A stretch of DNA of 64,000 bases from Wurfbainia villosa (lineage: Eukaryota > Streptophyta > Magnoliopsida > Zingiberales > Zingiberaceae), in assembly GCA_025175895.1 (NCBI GenBank), contig CM045988.1, forward strand, positions 8,709,647 through 8,773,646. Direction: 5' to 3'. The notes under the pieces were generated by a model. That model searched no databases. It was not told where the DNA came from and saw only the letters and a list, made by a program, of their open reading frames with translations. The position numbers were made by a program, and so were the translations under genes. Of the stretch, positions 10,765 through 23,730 are shown piece by piece. The first letter of the stretch is position 1. Each line of letters begins with the position of its first letter.

Positions 10765-13700
10765 ATTTATTTGGTATCAGAGCCCTAGGTTTTTGAGTTC
10801 CTAGGGGTTTTTGGATTTTTCTGAGTTCGCCACGTTTGGCAGGTTTTACGAGGCAATCTGGAAATTTTGGATTGGTTTGGATTTCCGACGATTTTTATGT
10901 TTCGAAAATTCGAGGATTTATGACGAGGTCAATATGGGGATTTGGCAGTGACAAAACCTCTCCTACGGCAAAATAGGTATGATAAAAATTTTATATATTT
11001 TTACTTCTAGTATTATCTGTTCCAGTAACATATGTAATAATTTAACAGATATGAGACAAGGTGGCCGTGCTCCTGCACCGAGACGTGGTGCAGGGTAACC
11101 ACGCAAGAGGACAGTGAGATCTCTGGCTAAGGAGTTGCCAGAAGGGTCTATAGAGTTTTGACTCATGTGCAGACTCGTAATAGGGGTCGCCGACCAAGGT
11201 GACCAACCAGAGTTGTCGTAGTGTTGATACTCCTGGTTAGATTGACTATGGGTTTAGTGGATAACAGGAAATAACATTTAGTGTATTGGTCACTATTCGT
11301 AATTGTGGATGGAGTTGACCACATGAACAATCTGTTCAGTTTGTGAGTCTTGAACCCGTGTCGAAAAGGTGAATTTTCTTTGAGGGCTGACTGTTATCGA
11401 GTCAGAAAGCAGGGGTCAAGTCGTCTCATTTGTTGTGGAAATCAGAAATCAAGGACTACAGTGTTACAGATTTTCACTGATTATGATAGTCAGATTATTA
11501 CCCTGGTGGGTAATGTATAAGGAATGTATACTATTGTTGATGCAGACAATGGAGGTTTAAGTTATGAAGTTCCATAGGGATTTTGATTCTTGAGCGGCTT
11601 GAGCCTTAGATTGATAACATTGAAGGTACTGTTAAGTACCTAACTGGTATTTATATAGGAGTGGAGATAGTTTCTTACTATTGCAATGATCAAGTTGTTA
11701 CTTGGTGGAATATGTAGAAGAAATTTATTTGGGGAAATAACCCATTACGGGATCATGGGTTCAGGATGTTTTCGAGAGATGATTTCTCGTGTTATTTTGT
11801 ATGACTCATTGTTGAGGAATTCGTGAGTCTTAAGTTGAGTGATCAATTGTTAATGGAGTTCCTGATAGAGTTTACCCCCACTTAACGGCCTGCTAGTGAT
11901 TGAGTTGTTCGATCACCTACGATTTATTGGTTTACATTTGGATGAGGATAGTTGGATCTTCCATCAGATCCTATCGGGAGGCATTAGGGTGAGTCATATT
12001 TATAAAAATGACTGCAACAAGTGTCTCAAGAGAATAGTGTAGTCAATCTAGTGATAATAACCTACACTTCGGATAAGGTAACGGTAGAAGTCGTGAACGT
12101 GCTTTTCTAGCTGAATTCACGTGACATTATTTCGTTCCCATGTAGTTGCTCGATATTGATTATGTCAGTTGCTAGAGATGGTAACTTGAGGTTGATGATG
12201 AAAGTTTACAACCTCTTGAGTGATTGAGGGTTTAGTTGGAATTTTAGTTTATTTTTAGAGGTGATCAAGGCTCTGTCCTGGAAATGAAAGATTGATGAAA
12301 CACTTCATTTCCCAGCGGAAAACAGGAATATGGATTAAAGCTTTCTCCTCAGATTTAGGTGGCTATCAGAAGTGGCTTGTGCACTTGTGAAGATATAAGG
12401 CTGGTTGATAATGATAGGAAGAGGTGTATACACCTAGATTCATACAGTTACCGAATTCTTATTCTAGGTCACTGTGAAATAGGGAATCCGTTAAGAGCAG
12501 AACTTGGATGAGTTTGCATCTTTACTTGAAAAAAATTGTAGATGGTTGAAGGATTGATCATTGAGGTATTACTATAGTTTACCTTACTTGATGATATATT
12601 GAGAGATACAGGTGTTTATAGATATCTGTGGTTAAAACATGTACAGATAGGATTAAAAGGATTTTTATATTTGGATCATGTGGATTAATAGTGTTTCCAC
12701 CGATAGGTGAGATGTTGAGATGATTACTGTGATGATTATCAGAGGGGTATGAAAATGATTTTTGATGTTTAGAGGTTGATTGATGGGAATGTTATATTAT
12801 GGTGAGAGAGTTGACTTAGTTGTTTTATAGTTGACTTGGTTGATATGATGTGGATATTTGGATATTAACTTTGGAGGTTATGCTTGTGACATGATGGTAT
12901 AAGAAGGTCTCTCGGATGCCTGTATAATTCGAGAGTAATTAAATGTAGTGTTGGATGAACTTCTAGGCTTGCCGCTGTATAGGCAAGTAGGGTAGGCGAT
13001 CGGAATGATTTTGGGAATAGTTTTGATATCGAAGATCCCCTACTGGGTGATTTTTTATTTGGTACTAAGGTAATGATATTTTTACGAGCCTAATATTTTT
13101 ACTTATGGTGCGTTAGCTGAGGGCTAGTGTAAAGCACACAAGGTTGTTGAAGCTCGTGATATACTCAAGGCAATATCATCCAATTGGTTGAGCGCCAAAT
13201 CGAGTCGCTTGGATACCGTTATCGATCGGTCTTTCAAAGTTGGCAAGGTTGATGATGCCGAGAGGTATTTGTAAGAATGATGATTTTTCAGGAGATAATT
13301 TTAGTTGGTATCAGTGTTGCTTAACACTATGGGAATTGGAAGAATCTAAATTCCAATTATAGGAGGTGTTGGATGGGATATTTATTTGTCCCAGTATTTT
13401 ATTTCTTGAGAAGCTCTGGAACTCATTGTTCAATGAGAGATGAACCTTTGAGGTTATACATCGATTATCGATGATGGAATGCGGTAGTGGTAGAAGGAAA
13501 TGAATATCCTTCATGGTGAATCGAGGATCTATTTAGATCAGCTATAGGACACCTGTGTATACTCTAGGATTGATTTATGATTGGTTTATTGATATTGTAG
13601 TGACAGAGTGTCATACAATTATCAAAGTCGTAGGGATGATTGATATATCATCAGCCTAGAGTAAAGAGGATGCAGGTGTGTAGCGATGACAATCTCATTC

Positions 13701-15172
13701 TTGGTATGAATTGCATGAGGTTTGATTATCTTATTAAACTTATTGACGACTTTGTCATCCAGGAATTTGGGAAATCGTGTATTCTAGACACGATTGGATC
13801 ATTTGTGATGGTGGCAGTTGGAGTTGAGCACTCGACCACCGTAGATGATGGTTTCTGGTATTGATTTGATTATTACCATAGATATGGATAGGATGTTCTA
13901 GCGGTGTTACATCGCTGACTGATTGGATCAGGAAGGTGTTGGAATTTACTTGGTCTGAAGCTTGTGAAACTTGTTTCAGGGCTCAGACGATGGATGACTT
14001 ATACACCAGTGTTGTGTGATCATTCTCGGGTGAAAGGAAGGTTAATTTATATGCGGATGCGATGTTTCAGAGAATGGAGCGTTTCTGATTTAGTTGATCG
14101 AGACGTATCCCATGTTTATGTCAAATGATGAACTACGAGATGAGTTGTCATATATATGACGTAGTCTTAGAAGATATTATTTTGCTTTATAGAGGTGAGG
14201 AGCAGGAATGCTCATGGAGTTTTAGCTAGCTACTGAGTAGTTAGTTGCCTGGAGTTGTTAGAACAAGGAAAGTTGCAACTAGGGATTCCTGTTGGGATGA
14301 TAGAGAGCATCTACCATAGAGTTATACTCTTGCTCTACCTGTTCGGAATAAGTGATCGAGGAAGTTGCATGTCGTATGTGGCTAGATAGCTACATGATAT
14401 CTTGACTGGCTACGAGTCCTGGTAGTGGTAGCATGTCGTTGCCTTCAGATAGTGCCTTTTTCATTACCCCGAGAGCCACGAGGCTTTATCATGATATTTT
14501 GATAAGTATTGCTGAAGATTACAATAGGTTCTATATGTTGCAGATGTATAGGATTGTATCCGGAAAATAGTAAGTATTGAAACGTTCTCTGTGGTGGAAC
14601 GTCATGTGGAACTTAGTTGATCTGGAAGTCTGGTGTTCAGTGTGTCAACTAGTAAAGGTGGAATGCTAATAATCAGCAAGGTTCTGTACCAAGAGGGAAG
14701 TGGGAGCCTAGTATGATGGACCGTGTTGGGAGATTATTTGGAATTCGGAAAGGACTTAGTATGAATAGCTAAGTCCGCTCATTTTCATCCGATCCATACG
14801 ATGAGTTTATTGGATCGCTGGATAGGTTATACTGTGGAGATTACCAGTTAATGGAGTATCTATGAGTATTGTATGCGATAGCGATTCAGAATTTACCTTA
14901 GGATTATGGCATAGTCTTTTACAGGTCACGGATATCGAGCTCCACTCTGGTACAGCTAGGTACTTATTATAGGTGGTCAAAATGAAGATACTATTCATAC
15001 TTTGGAAGGGCTGCTAGAAGCAAGTGTGATTTAATGTTAAGGGATATCAGTAACCCCACTTAGTCACTTGAGGAGTGACTTGTCTCTAGATGCTTGAGAC
15101 GATTGTTGGGACATCTCGTACTAATATACGAGTAGAAAATTTGGGGACCAAATTTTTATTAGTGGGGGAGAA
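10765..15172 (+). mobile_element. Gypsy A internal region, badly decayed
   Basis: It starts with a primer binding site (TGGTATCAGAGC, 10772-10783), complementary to the 3' end of initiator Met tRNA. It ends with the purine-rich tract just before 15173. There is no long open frame. Near 11050-11100 a short arginine/glycine/proline-rich stretch (MRQGGRAPAPRRGAG) may be the start of gag. Reverse transcriptase and RNase H remnants lie at 13388-14100. At 4.4 kb between 3.1-kb LTRs it is short for an autonomous gypsy. The contrast between well-conserved LTRs and a ruined interior suggests movement with proteins supplied by other elements. Confidence 0.8.
13388..14100 (+). pseudogene. Gypsy A reverse transcriptase / RNase H remnant
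   Basis: Around 13445-13540 a degraded gypsy RT block can be read: EPLRLYIDYR, a stop where the family has a conserved residue, then WNAVVVEGNEYPSW and IEDLF. It corresponds to the family block around the conserved IDYR and IEDLF. MIDISSA near 13636 fits the next RT motif. At 13941-14090, EFTWSEACETCFRAQ followed by VNLYADAMFQ matches the RT-RNase H junction and the start of RNase H. Stops and frame changes occur throughout. The conserved FIDD/YVDD box was not found. Order and spacing are those of a Ty3/gypsy pol. Confidence 0.65.
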
Positions 15173-18100
15173 TGTTAAATACTGAAAAAAATTAAAATAT
15201 TAAATTAAATGGCCAAAGAGTTAAGGAAAATAATCCTGGAAATTTTTCGGGATTTTTAGGAATTTTTCTGGATTTAAACGGAGGTCGTACGAGATAATCA
15301 CGGGGATAGGGAAAATAGGCTGTTAAAGGGGCTTGTTTAGATAAGTAAATGGGATAAATTAAGTCTAGGTTTTCTATATTTTTCTTTTTCTATATTTTTC
15401 CCCCGTCGCGACCTTTTCCTCGGCAGTTCCCTCGCGCGACGGTTTCTTCGCCGGCGACGTCTTCTCCGCCGATTTCTTTGCACGCTCGTTGTCCAAATGA
15501 CGCGCACCGACAGATGGCTCGCCGTCCTCACCTCGGACCACCGTGCGACGCCCCTCTTCTTCCTCGAGCGTCGACGCTCGCCTTCCCGGTGCTCAGGGCC
15601 CGCCGGCTTCTCTTCCTCACTGTGACCTCTAGGTTTCCCTCCTCCGCACCTCAGCGATGTCGACGATTCCTTCCGGTAGGAGTGCCTGTAGGAGGGGAAG
15701 ACTGTTTATTGGGCTCCGACAAGCATCCTCGACCTTGGAGCTAGGTATCGGCAGCGGTTTCACGCGGGCGGATTAGGAGCGGCCCTGGCCGATCATCGCC
15801 GAAGCTAGGTAAGGTCTGATCGGACTCCTAGCCATGGTTTTTGTCTATTAACTGATCTGTTGACTTGTGGCAGTAAGGAGGGAGTGCTGGGCTAAGCAGT
15901 CATGAGGGGGGAGGGTTGTTGATGTAGACTGCTCTGCTGGTGGTCATCGGAGCGAGGGCAGCGATAGTTTCCGACAGACTAAGCAATTGGGGAGGTTCCA
16001 ATCGCAGGTATATCTCGAGCTATCTCTTGTTGGCATGTTGTGTGGTTTTGTTTCAGGCCGTATAGGGCTGTGGAGATGGGTTAGGCAGAGGATTTTAAAT
16101 AGGATGTATTAGGTCTTGAGTTGTGTATTCGGTGGGTTATGGAATGCGCTGGGTGATGCTCTGTTCTTGATTGTGAATGGGCAAGGATGTTATTAGAGCT
16201 GTTATATATTATGATTTCTAGAAGGTGATCCGAATAGGGAGTGCTTGCAAAACAATCTGATTGGACCGGATTTATGGTCGATTTGGGCTGATTATGGTGT
16301 TTGAGGCGGCTGTGATTGAAGTTTGTTGTGGGTTGAGAGGGCTATACGAGTCCATTTGGGTGATGTTAGCTGTGCAGGGTTAGGTGTAGGAGTTTTGTGC
16401 AAGATTTAGGCTCGATTTGGGGAAAGGATTGGTTGTTGGCGAGATTCTAGGGGTCGGTAAACATGATTTGATTGTGTTATTCGGTTAATTGTAATTATGT
16501 ATGGAGGATTGATTAGGTTGAATGGAATAATTAAATCAATCTAGTTGATCGGATATGAGGTTGATGTAGGATTCGATTCGATCATTTGTTGTGAGATGGA
16601 TAATATTTTCACAAGATGAATATTGATCATGGTGAGATTAATTGCAAGGATATGTTCTTGGATGAGGAGTTAATCACAATTTGTGACCTACGGGTTGAGG
16701 ATCTACTTGGGGATACATAGTAGTAATTTAGCACGTTGTCGTGTGCTTGGATTTGATGGATTTACTTTGGATTAATTGGTTATGGAATGAATCGATTAAG
16801 TATTCAATTTATCGGTGAATGGTATTTTGTACTTAATAATAGTTATGCGTTATGCAGGTTTCGGTCACGAGGCAGGATCACGGTCGTGACGATCTGGTTC
16901 TCTTTGCGGATATTTGGCAGGCGGGTATTTTGACTTATCTTTTAGATATAGTCATTGTTGATATGCTAGTTAGGATAGCTTACAATAATTTTTCATGTTT
17001 ATATGCCTAGTATGCTTTTGGTGCCTACTTGATACATGCATGTGATAGGATATGATTATATCTCCCTGTTTGACTTGGATCATAGTTATTTGGATTATGG
17101 ATATGTACATATTGATTGTACATATTATTCGGATAAGTATTTTGAGTAGGATTTACATGCTTTAGTATCATGCACCATTTTTGCATGATTGCATGCTGGC
17201 TGGACGGGGTTCCATTATTGTTGATCCCGCAGCCAGTTACATGGCCTGCACACACTGCCACTCATGGGTTAGTGGTACATCAGGAGGGTGTGTGCAGTTG
17301 CTCTGTCAGGCTCCGCTGGTCTGCTCATGGGTAGCGATGAGGCAGCGTGGTAGCGGGCAGGGATCCCTCCTCTGGTCTATGATACTGGGAGATGAGAGCT
17401 TAGCTCCCCCACTATGTTTAGGGCAGGAGGATAGGTGTACTCCGACAACATCTTGTCCACTCGGTCACTCAGGAGCAGTGATGGCAGAGTGCACAGTTTT
17501 CATAGCCCTACCCACTCGGCTTCACCATCGCGTGTGAGGCGGCTGACTGGTGTTAGGGGTGACCATGTCATTGACACGACATGCATTTTGCATGGATAGC
17601 ATTTGTATTGTGTTTGCTGCATTTTTATTGCTGCCTTGGATGTGCATATGATTGACATGCATACATGATACATATTTATATATATGGTGATGACTTTATT
17701 ACTTCTAGTCAGGCACATGCTCCTATATCAGGATAGGAGGTTCAGGTGAGTACAGTCCTTTTGCATTTATTTTTTGCTTACCCTATTGGTGAGACTGTAC
17801 TGGCATGATTTTTATTGTTAGCTATATCTTACTTGCATATCGACTATACCCGCTGAGTTCTTTGAACTTACCCCGTTGATTTATATCTATTTCAGAATGA
17901 AGCTGTCAGGAGAGTCCAGCTGCCAAACCCCTTTGTCGTGGAAGTTTTTATTTGGTTATTTATTTTACGGATTTGGATTTTTATGTTTAGGACTGGAGTT
18001 GAATTATGTACTCATGGATTTTTGGTGTCCTTATGGACCTCTATTCGGAGTTTTTGTTCTGGATTGGATTTTGGTTGAGTATTCCTGCCCAGATGGCAGA

Positions 18101-18312
18101 AGGGGTAGGTTTATATGTGATATACTTTTGGTTAGGTCATTTGTTTGTTGGCCTGAGGCCTAATTATTACACTGCATGTGTTTTTTGGATTCCGGTCATG
18201 TTGACCGATGTATAGCGGTCGTGTAGGCCTTGTATGTAAATTGGCATTGTCACCCATACAGGGGAGATGCTGCTGGATTTTCGTCTAGCGGGGACTCCAT
18301 CGGGGCATGACA
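15173..18312 (+). mobile_element. Gypsy A right LTR
   Basis: Near-identical partner of 7629-10764, starting TGTTAAATAC and ending GGGGCATGACA. The polypurine tract AGTGGGGGAGAA lies immediately upstream. The following bases, GGTTG (18313-18317), are part of a copia reading frame, so Gypsy A landed in that copia; the matching left target duplication is off-window. A splice-donor-like AGGTAAGG occurs near 15807, as in the left copy. Confidence 0.9.
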
Positions 18313-19957
18313 GGTTGTGAGACAGCCTGATAGATTCATGTTCTTGGGAGAATCTTTTGATTTGGTCCTTGACGAACATGAACCTGATCCCTTGACATAT
18401 GACGAGGCAATCCAAGATAAAGATGCAGTATCTAGGCAAAGTGCAATGAATACTGAGATTGAATCTATGGATTCAAATCAGGTCTGGGAGCTAGTAGAAC
18501 CACCCGATGGTGTAAAAACGATTGGATGCAAGTGGATCTACAAAAGAAAGAGAGGAATAGACGGGAAGGTTGAGACCTTCAAAGAAAGGCTTGTTGCGAA
18601 GGGGTATACTCAGAAAGAGGGTATCGATTATGAGGAGACCTTTTCGTTGGTGGCCATGCTTAAGTCTATCCGGATTCTCTTATACATTGCAGCTCATATG
18701 GATTATGAGGTGTAACAGATGGATGTCAAGAAAGCTTTCCTTAATGGAAGTCTTGAGGAAAACATCTATATGAAGCAACCAGAGGGATTCATTGCAAAGG
18801 GCAAAGAGCATCTTTTATATAAGCTTAATCGGTCCATTTATGGATTGGAGCAAGCTTTGAGGTCTTGGAACATCCGCTTTGATGAGGTAATCCAGTCTTA
18901 TGGATTTATTCAAAGTCCGGATGAGTCTTGTGTATACAAAAGATGTGATGGAAACGTAGTGATATTTCTTGTACTATACGTAGATGACACTTTGTGAATT
19001 GGCAACAATGTCAAGGTGTTATCGAACGTAAGGGTATGGTTGTCCAAACAGTTTGATATGAAGGACTTGGGAGAAGTGGGACACATCCTTGGGATCAAGG
19101 TTATAAGGGATCACAAGAAAAGGATGTTGTGCTTATCTCAAGCTTCATACATAGATACTATTATGGATCGTTTTAGCATGCAAAACTCCAAGAAAGGTTT
19201 TCTACCTTTCAGGCATGGAGTTCCTTTATCTAAGGAGATGTGTCCTAGAACATCTGAGGAGATAGAGGAGATGTAGGCAGTTCCTTATGCTTCGACAGTA
19301 GGAAGCCTCATGTATGCGATGCTATATACGAGACCAGATATCTATTTTGTCGTGGGTATGGTCAGCAAATATTAAAGTAATCCAGGACAGGGACATTGGA
19401 CTGCGGTAAAGCATATATTGAAGTACCTGAGAAGGACTAGAGATTATATGCTAGTTTACCAGGCAGACAAATTACTCCCTGTGGGTTATACAGATTCCGA
19501 CTTCCAATCAGATAGGGATAAAAGTAAGTCTACCTCAGGTTTTGTGTTTACTTTGGGAGGTGGAGCCATTGTATGGAGGAGTGTCAAGCAAAAATGCGTG
19601 GCGGACTCTACCATGGAAGCTGAGTATGTGGCAGCCTTTGAGGTGGTCAAAGAAGTTGTGTGGCTCAGGAACTTCCTAATGGACTTGGATGTGATTCCTG
19701 GTTTGCCCAGAACTATCACAATTTATTGTGATAATAGTGGTGCAGTTGCAAACTCGAAGGAACCACGAGCCCATAAGGCAAGTAAACACATAGAGCGCAA
19801 GTACCACCTGATACGAGAAATCGTAAAGAGAGGAGAAGTTGCTGTGGCCAAGATTGCATCGGAGGATAACCTGACAGATCCTTTCACTAAGGCCCTTCCG
19901 GCGAGAGCTTTTGATAGGCATGTGGAGGAAATGGGAATTAGATGTATGGCAGTTTGA
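18313..19957 (+). pseudogene. Copia A polyprotein, 3' part: reverse transcriptase and RNase H
   Basis: A single reading frame runs from the Gypsy A junction to the end of RNase H. It opens with the pre-RT VVRQPDRF motif, then VWELVEPPDGVKTIGCKWIY, QMDVKKAFLNG and the RT catalytic YVDD (near 18979-18990). It closes with the RNase H ADSTMEAEYVA motif and the C-terminal KHIERKYHLIREIVKRGE and DPFTKALPARAFDRH. The frame is broken by point stops only (ends at 18715, 18997 and 19276, and one near 19374), with no frameshift. The 5' half (gag, protease, integrase) is missing because Gypsy A inserted here; it should lie left of the window. No function is expected. Confidence 0.9.
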
Positions 19958-19990
19958 GGACATCATAGTCTTCTAGTATAAGTGGGAGAT

Positions 19991-21895
19991 TGTTGGGATG
20001 TATACTGAAAAGTCTATCTTTTGTATGAACATCTTTATTTTGAAATAAGAATCACATGATCATTGTTTGCATATTTATGGTGATGCATATTGTCTAATAC
20101 ATTACATTGTAGATAACATGGTGTGTTGTGTCACACGGGAGATCATGTTATCGGCTCCTTGTAAAGTATAAGTATAGTCTCACAACCGAGATGACTTTGG
20201 AAAAACCATTGGTATGGTTGTAGTGTGATTTGGTATTGGTTTGTCTTGACCATAGAATCACACTAGTACACTTTGTGTGTATTGAGCAGGACCGACTTAG
20301 AGGTGATTCGATTTATTGCTGACTACATAATTGAATCGAACCTCAGATATTATATTGTACATACTCTTAATTCCGATATAATAACGGGCACATATACTTA
20401 GTATTCATTTCTTTGATTTACCAATGGGCGAGATTTATAGATTAAATCGATAGGCTCGGTAAGTTGAGAAATGATATTATTTATATGGTGTGTCGTTGAT
20501 TATAGGAGGAAACCATGTCCTATATATTAGGATGATGATGTCCCCTTGAGGAGCTCATAAGGTTCGTCATGTAAACCCTGCAGGTGGACTTGGTCCGGCA
20601 TGATGAAAAGGTTGAGTGGTACTACTCATGGAGTTAGATGTTGATTAATTAATGGTCAGTAAATTAATTAATCGATGAACATTCGAGATCTTAAATACGG
20701 GGAAAAAAATGTACAAATAATATATGGAGCCCATATTAACTTATGGGGGTTGGTGAGGTAGATCAATGATAATCCTTTAGTGGATTGGATTATCATTAAT
20801 GGATCGGACTTTATGTGGGCTTGATCCATTGGGTGGCCAAGATCCAACTCATCCTCATGGTCCCTATTGTAGCCTATTAATACCTCATGAAGCCTAGATC
20901 CAATGGCTGAAAACAAAACTCTAGATCCAAAGGTAGAGATTAAATCTCTAGATCCGACGGTTGAGATTAAATCTCTAGATCCGACGGTTGAGATTAAATC
21001 CCTAGAACCAATGGTGGAGATTAAAACAGGGCTTATCCCTAACCCTATAAATAAGCCTTAAGGGGGCGGGCGGCAACTTGATGGCTTAGGAGATTAGGGT
21101 TTGCTTCCCTTGGGCGGCAAGGAATCCCAGTTAGGCTAGGATTGTGTTTGGGTGGCTAGGGTTTGGGTGTTGGAGTGGGCAACAACAATTGGAGAAGTTC
21201 TTCTTCTTCTTCCTTGGTGGCCGGCGCCCATCTCCTCCTTCCCTCCCTTGGCCAGCATCCAAACCTAGTCCTTCTCCTCTCCTTGGCCAGTGGAAACAAG
21301 GCTTAGGGTCTTCCCTTAGAGCTCTTGGCCAGCAACTATCTTCATCATCTTCTCCTTGTTGGCCGGCGGCAAACACCTAGGTTGGTGTTTGTTAGTTGGC
21401 TAAAGGAAGGAGAAGAGTTTTGTTTCTATACTTCCTCTTGTTCGGAGCGAGCAAGGAAGGAAGATTGGTGATCTAGGAGCTTCGACTTTTGGTAGATTGT
21501 CGCCCACACGACGTCCAAAAGGAGGAATGTCATACAATAGAAGATTGAGAGGTATATCACTTATCTATCTTCATATGTAACATGTTTGTAATTGTTTTTC
21601 AATTATATATGCATGATATATTCTGTTTTGTGGCTAATATAACTTGGACCCCGAACATAAACACAAAAGCCGGTGATCCGTACATCGTCTATTCCGCGGC
21701 TATTCGTAGAATAGAGGTTTGTTACTTGAACAACAAGTTTGTTCAAGTGACTACTCTAATCGAATAGCACGACGATGACACGGTTGCTTGGGTAATCCCT
21801 CTTGTCAAGGATAAATTTTTTTATATGGGGGCGTAGAAGGGATTGCCATGAACAAACGACCGAGTTGAAGTGGGAAGCAAAGTTTCCTACCTTCA
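19991..21895 (+). mobile_element. Copia A LTR
   Basis: It begins TGTTGGGATG directly after the purine tract AGTGGGAGAT (19981-19990) that follows the RNase H frame. The right end is judged from a primer-binding-like TGGTATCAGAGC at 21898-21909, giving an LTR of about 1.9 kb ending near CCTTCA. That end lacks the expected mirror of the start and may be mutated. Inside are a 27-base tandem repeat (20920-21020) and a coding-like but unrecognised GC-rich stretch at 21130-21380. Confidence 0.75.
20920..21020 (+). repeat. 27-bp tandem repeat inside the Copia A LTR
   Basis: Four to five copies of a unit close to CTCTAGATCCGACGG plus TTGAGATTAAAT. The middle copies are identical and the outer ones have changes. 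Confidence 0.8.
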
Positions 21896-21897
21896 AG

Positions 21898-21909
21898 TGG
21901 TATCAGAGC
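21898..21909 (+). other. Primer-binding-site sequence to the right of the Copia A LTR
   Basis: TGGTATCAGAGC, the initiator-Met-tRNA PBS, on the same strand as Copia A and just right of its LTR. A PBS is not expected outside a 3' LTR. Either a second Copia A copy once followed (shared LTR) or this LTR belongs to a different copy. Internal sequence lasts only a few tens of bases before a Sirevirus-like LTR tail begins. Confidence 0.7.
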
Positions 21910-21932
21910 TTCGGTTCCAAAACCTTCACCGG

Positions 21933-22036
21933 GTCGATTGCACTAATAATCTCCCCAAAACATTATCAAACATCAAAGTACTACTTGAGTCAAACTCAAG
22001 TCTGATCAATCGTGACCTGGACCGATTGCACCAACA
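21933..22036 (-). mobile_element. Tail of a Sirevirus-like LTR (remnant)
   Basis: The stretch ending TGCACCAACA at 22036 matches the right ends (plus-strand view) of the TR-GAG1 LTRs at 43588 and 48669, including the shared GACCTGGxCCGATTGCACC. Only about 100 bases remain. By analogy the LTR reads on the minus strand, starting TGTTGGTGCAATCGG. It interrupts a copia gag at 22037; AAGAG (22037-22041) would be one target duplication. Confidence 0.7.
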
Positions 22037-22305
22037 AAGAGTTCATGAAGATGGTAAATGATCGTATAAGCATCCATATGCTCGTGCTGCTTTTGCAGCT
22101 CATAAGCCATCGTTACTAGCATGATGCAACTGGCAAGCCCAGAATCAGTCATATGCTTCTGATGAGCCAACATTTGGTCCGGAGTTGCATCATGGTTAAG
22201 ACTAGTAGGAAGAGGCTCTTCAAGGACATAAGAAATCTTCTCAGCCTTGAGAACGATTCTCAAGTTTTGAAGTCAATCCAAGAAGAAAGACCCAGTCAGT
22301 TTGTT
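22037..22305 (-). pseudogene. Copia B Gag N-terminal fragment
   Basis: Minus-strand frame with LQNLRIVLKAEKISYVLEEP and, further on, ASCIMLVTMAYELQKQHEHM and DAYTIIYHLHELF. These are typical of the N-terminal Gag domain (UBN2 type) of Ty1/copia elements. A TGA replaces a Trp codon a few residues before LQNLRIV. The frame is cut right after ELF by the LTR remnant that ends at 22036. Its LTR lies to the right (23745-25711), which is the 5' side on this strand. Confidence 0.8.
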
Positions 22306-23730
22306 CGATTCTAAAATCGAATGCAGATTAACAAATGACATTATCAAATGATTAACCTAGAAATACAAAATCGAGACTATGAGAGAGATGATTTTGATAT
22401 GTAAACAATTTACATATTAGGCTCCCACTCACTTTTCGAATTCAAGAGCCCTTACTTTGAATTCGAAAGATCGTAGGTTTTTCTCCGAGTGAGTTGATAT
22501 CCACTATAGATAAGAACAACCTTGACGTTAGGCTAACAAGCCATTCTTAGCTATAGTGGTAGGTATCAAGTATACCGAATACATATCACATATATATAAC
22601 TATCACATTATGCTATCAACTATTTGAATGTTTGCATAAACATTGGGGTGTTAACACATTAACAAGTATACATCAAATGTATATCACCCGACTTCACCTC
22701 TATCCACATTGACCTCGGTGTTAGGTCAACAAGCCAATGCTTCAAGTTAAAGTCAACCCATTAATCATGAGATCGTATCTCTATGGTTTGAACATATCTA
22801 ATTTCAGGTTAAGCTTGACTTGGGCCAACAACTCAAATAAGGAATTAGACTCTGATTCTTACCATATTAACGGTAGGTGTAAGCTTTAAAATTTGTATAA
22901 GGGTTTTATGTCTCATCCTCATGCATATATTCTACCTATATGACATCGCATGCAAGACATATATGATGACATGTCAAAACACACGCATGGTAAAATGCAT
23001 CTAATCATGACATATGATATGACATGATTATGTCATAGTTGTCATTATATTATTTTGGAATTAAAATATATTTAGAAATTTGATTTCCATAAATCAACAT
23101 TCCTTTGATTAAATTAGGAAATAATTTTCAAATTTAATCTTATATTTTGTTTGGGAAATATATTAAAGATAAAATATATTTTAGAATCTAGATTTCATAA
23201 ATCATGATTCTTTAATTAAATAAGGATTTAAATCAGAATTTAATATTATATTTTATCTAGGAAATATATTAGAAATAAAATATGATTTAGAATCTTGATT
23301 TCCATAAATCATGATTAACTAATTAAATAAGGAATTAATTCTGAATTTAATTTCATATTTTATTTGGTAAATATTTTTCAGAAATAAAATATGTTATAGA
23401 ATATTGATTTCCATAAATCAAAATTCCATAATTAAATTAGGAAATAAATTTCAATTTAATCACATACTTTATTTAAGGAAATAAATACCTATCAAGAAAA
23501 TCTAATTAATTAGGAAATATTTTCCATATTAATATTTCTTGATCAAATATTTCCAGAAACATAATTTCCTAAATTATTTCTGAATTTTCCAAATTTGGAT
23601 TTTTTTTCTAACAAATTAGAAAACTTTCCAAAATTGAAATTTTTTCCAAAATAGGAAAATTTCCAAAATAAGTTTACGGCCAACTGCGACTTCGTAAAAC
23701 CTATTTTACGAATATGTTGAAGCACGGTTA
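22306..23730 (-). other. Copia B leader with AT-rich tandem repeats
   Basis: Untranslated region between the copia B primer binding site and gag on the minus strand. About 23040-23510 holds four to five diverged copies of a roughly 110-120 bp AT-rich unit containing TTGATTTCCATAAATCA. A short element with GTTAGGTCAACAAGCC appears near 22530 and again near 22730. No gene is visible. Confidence 0.6.
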
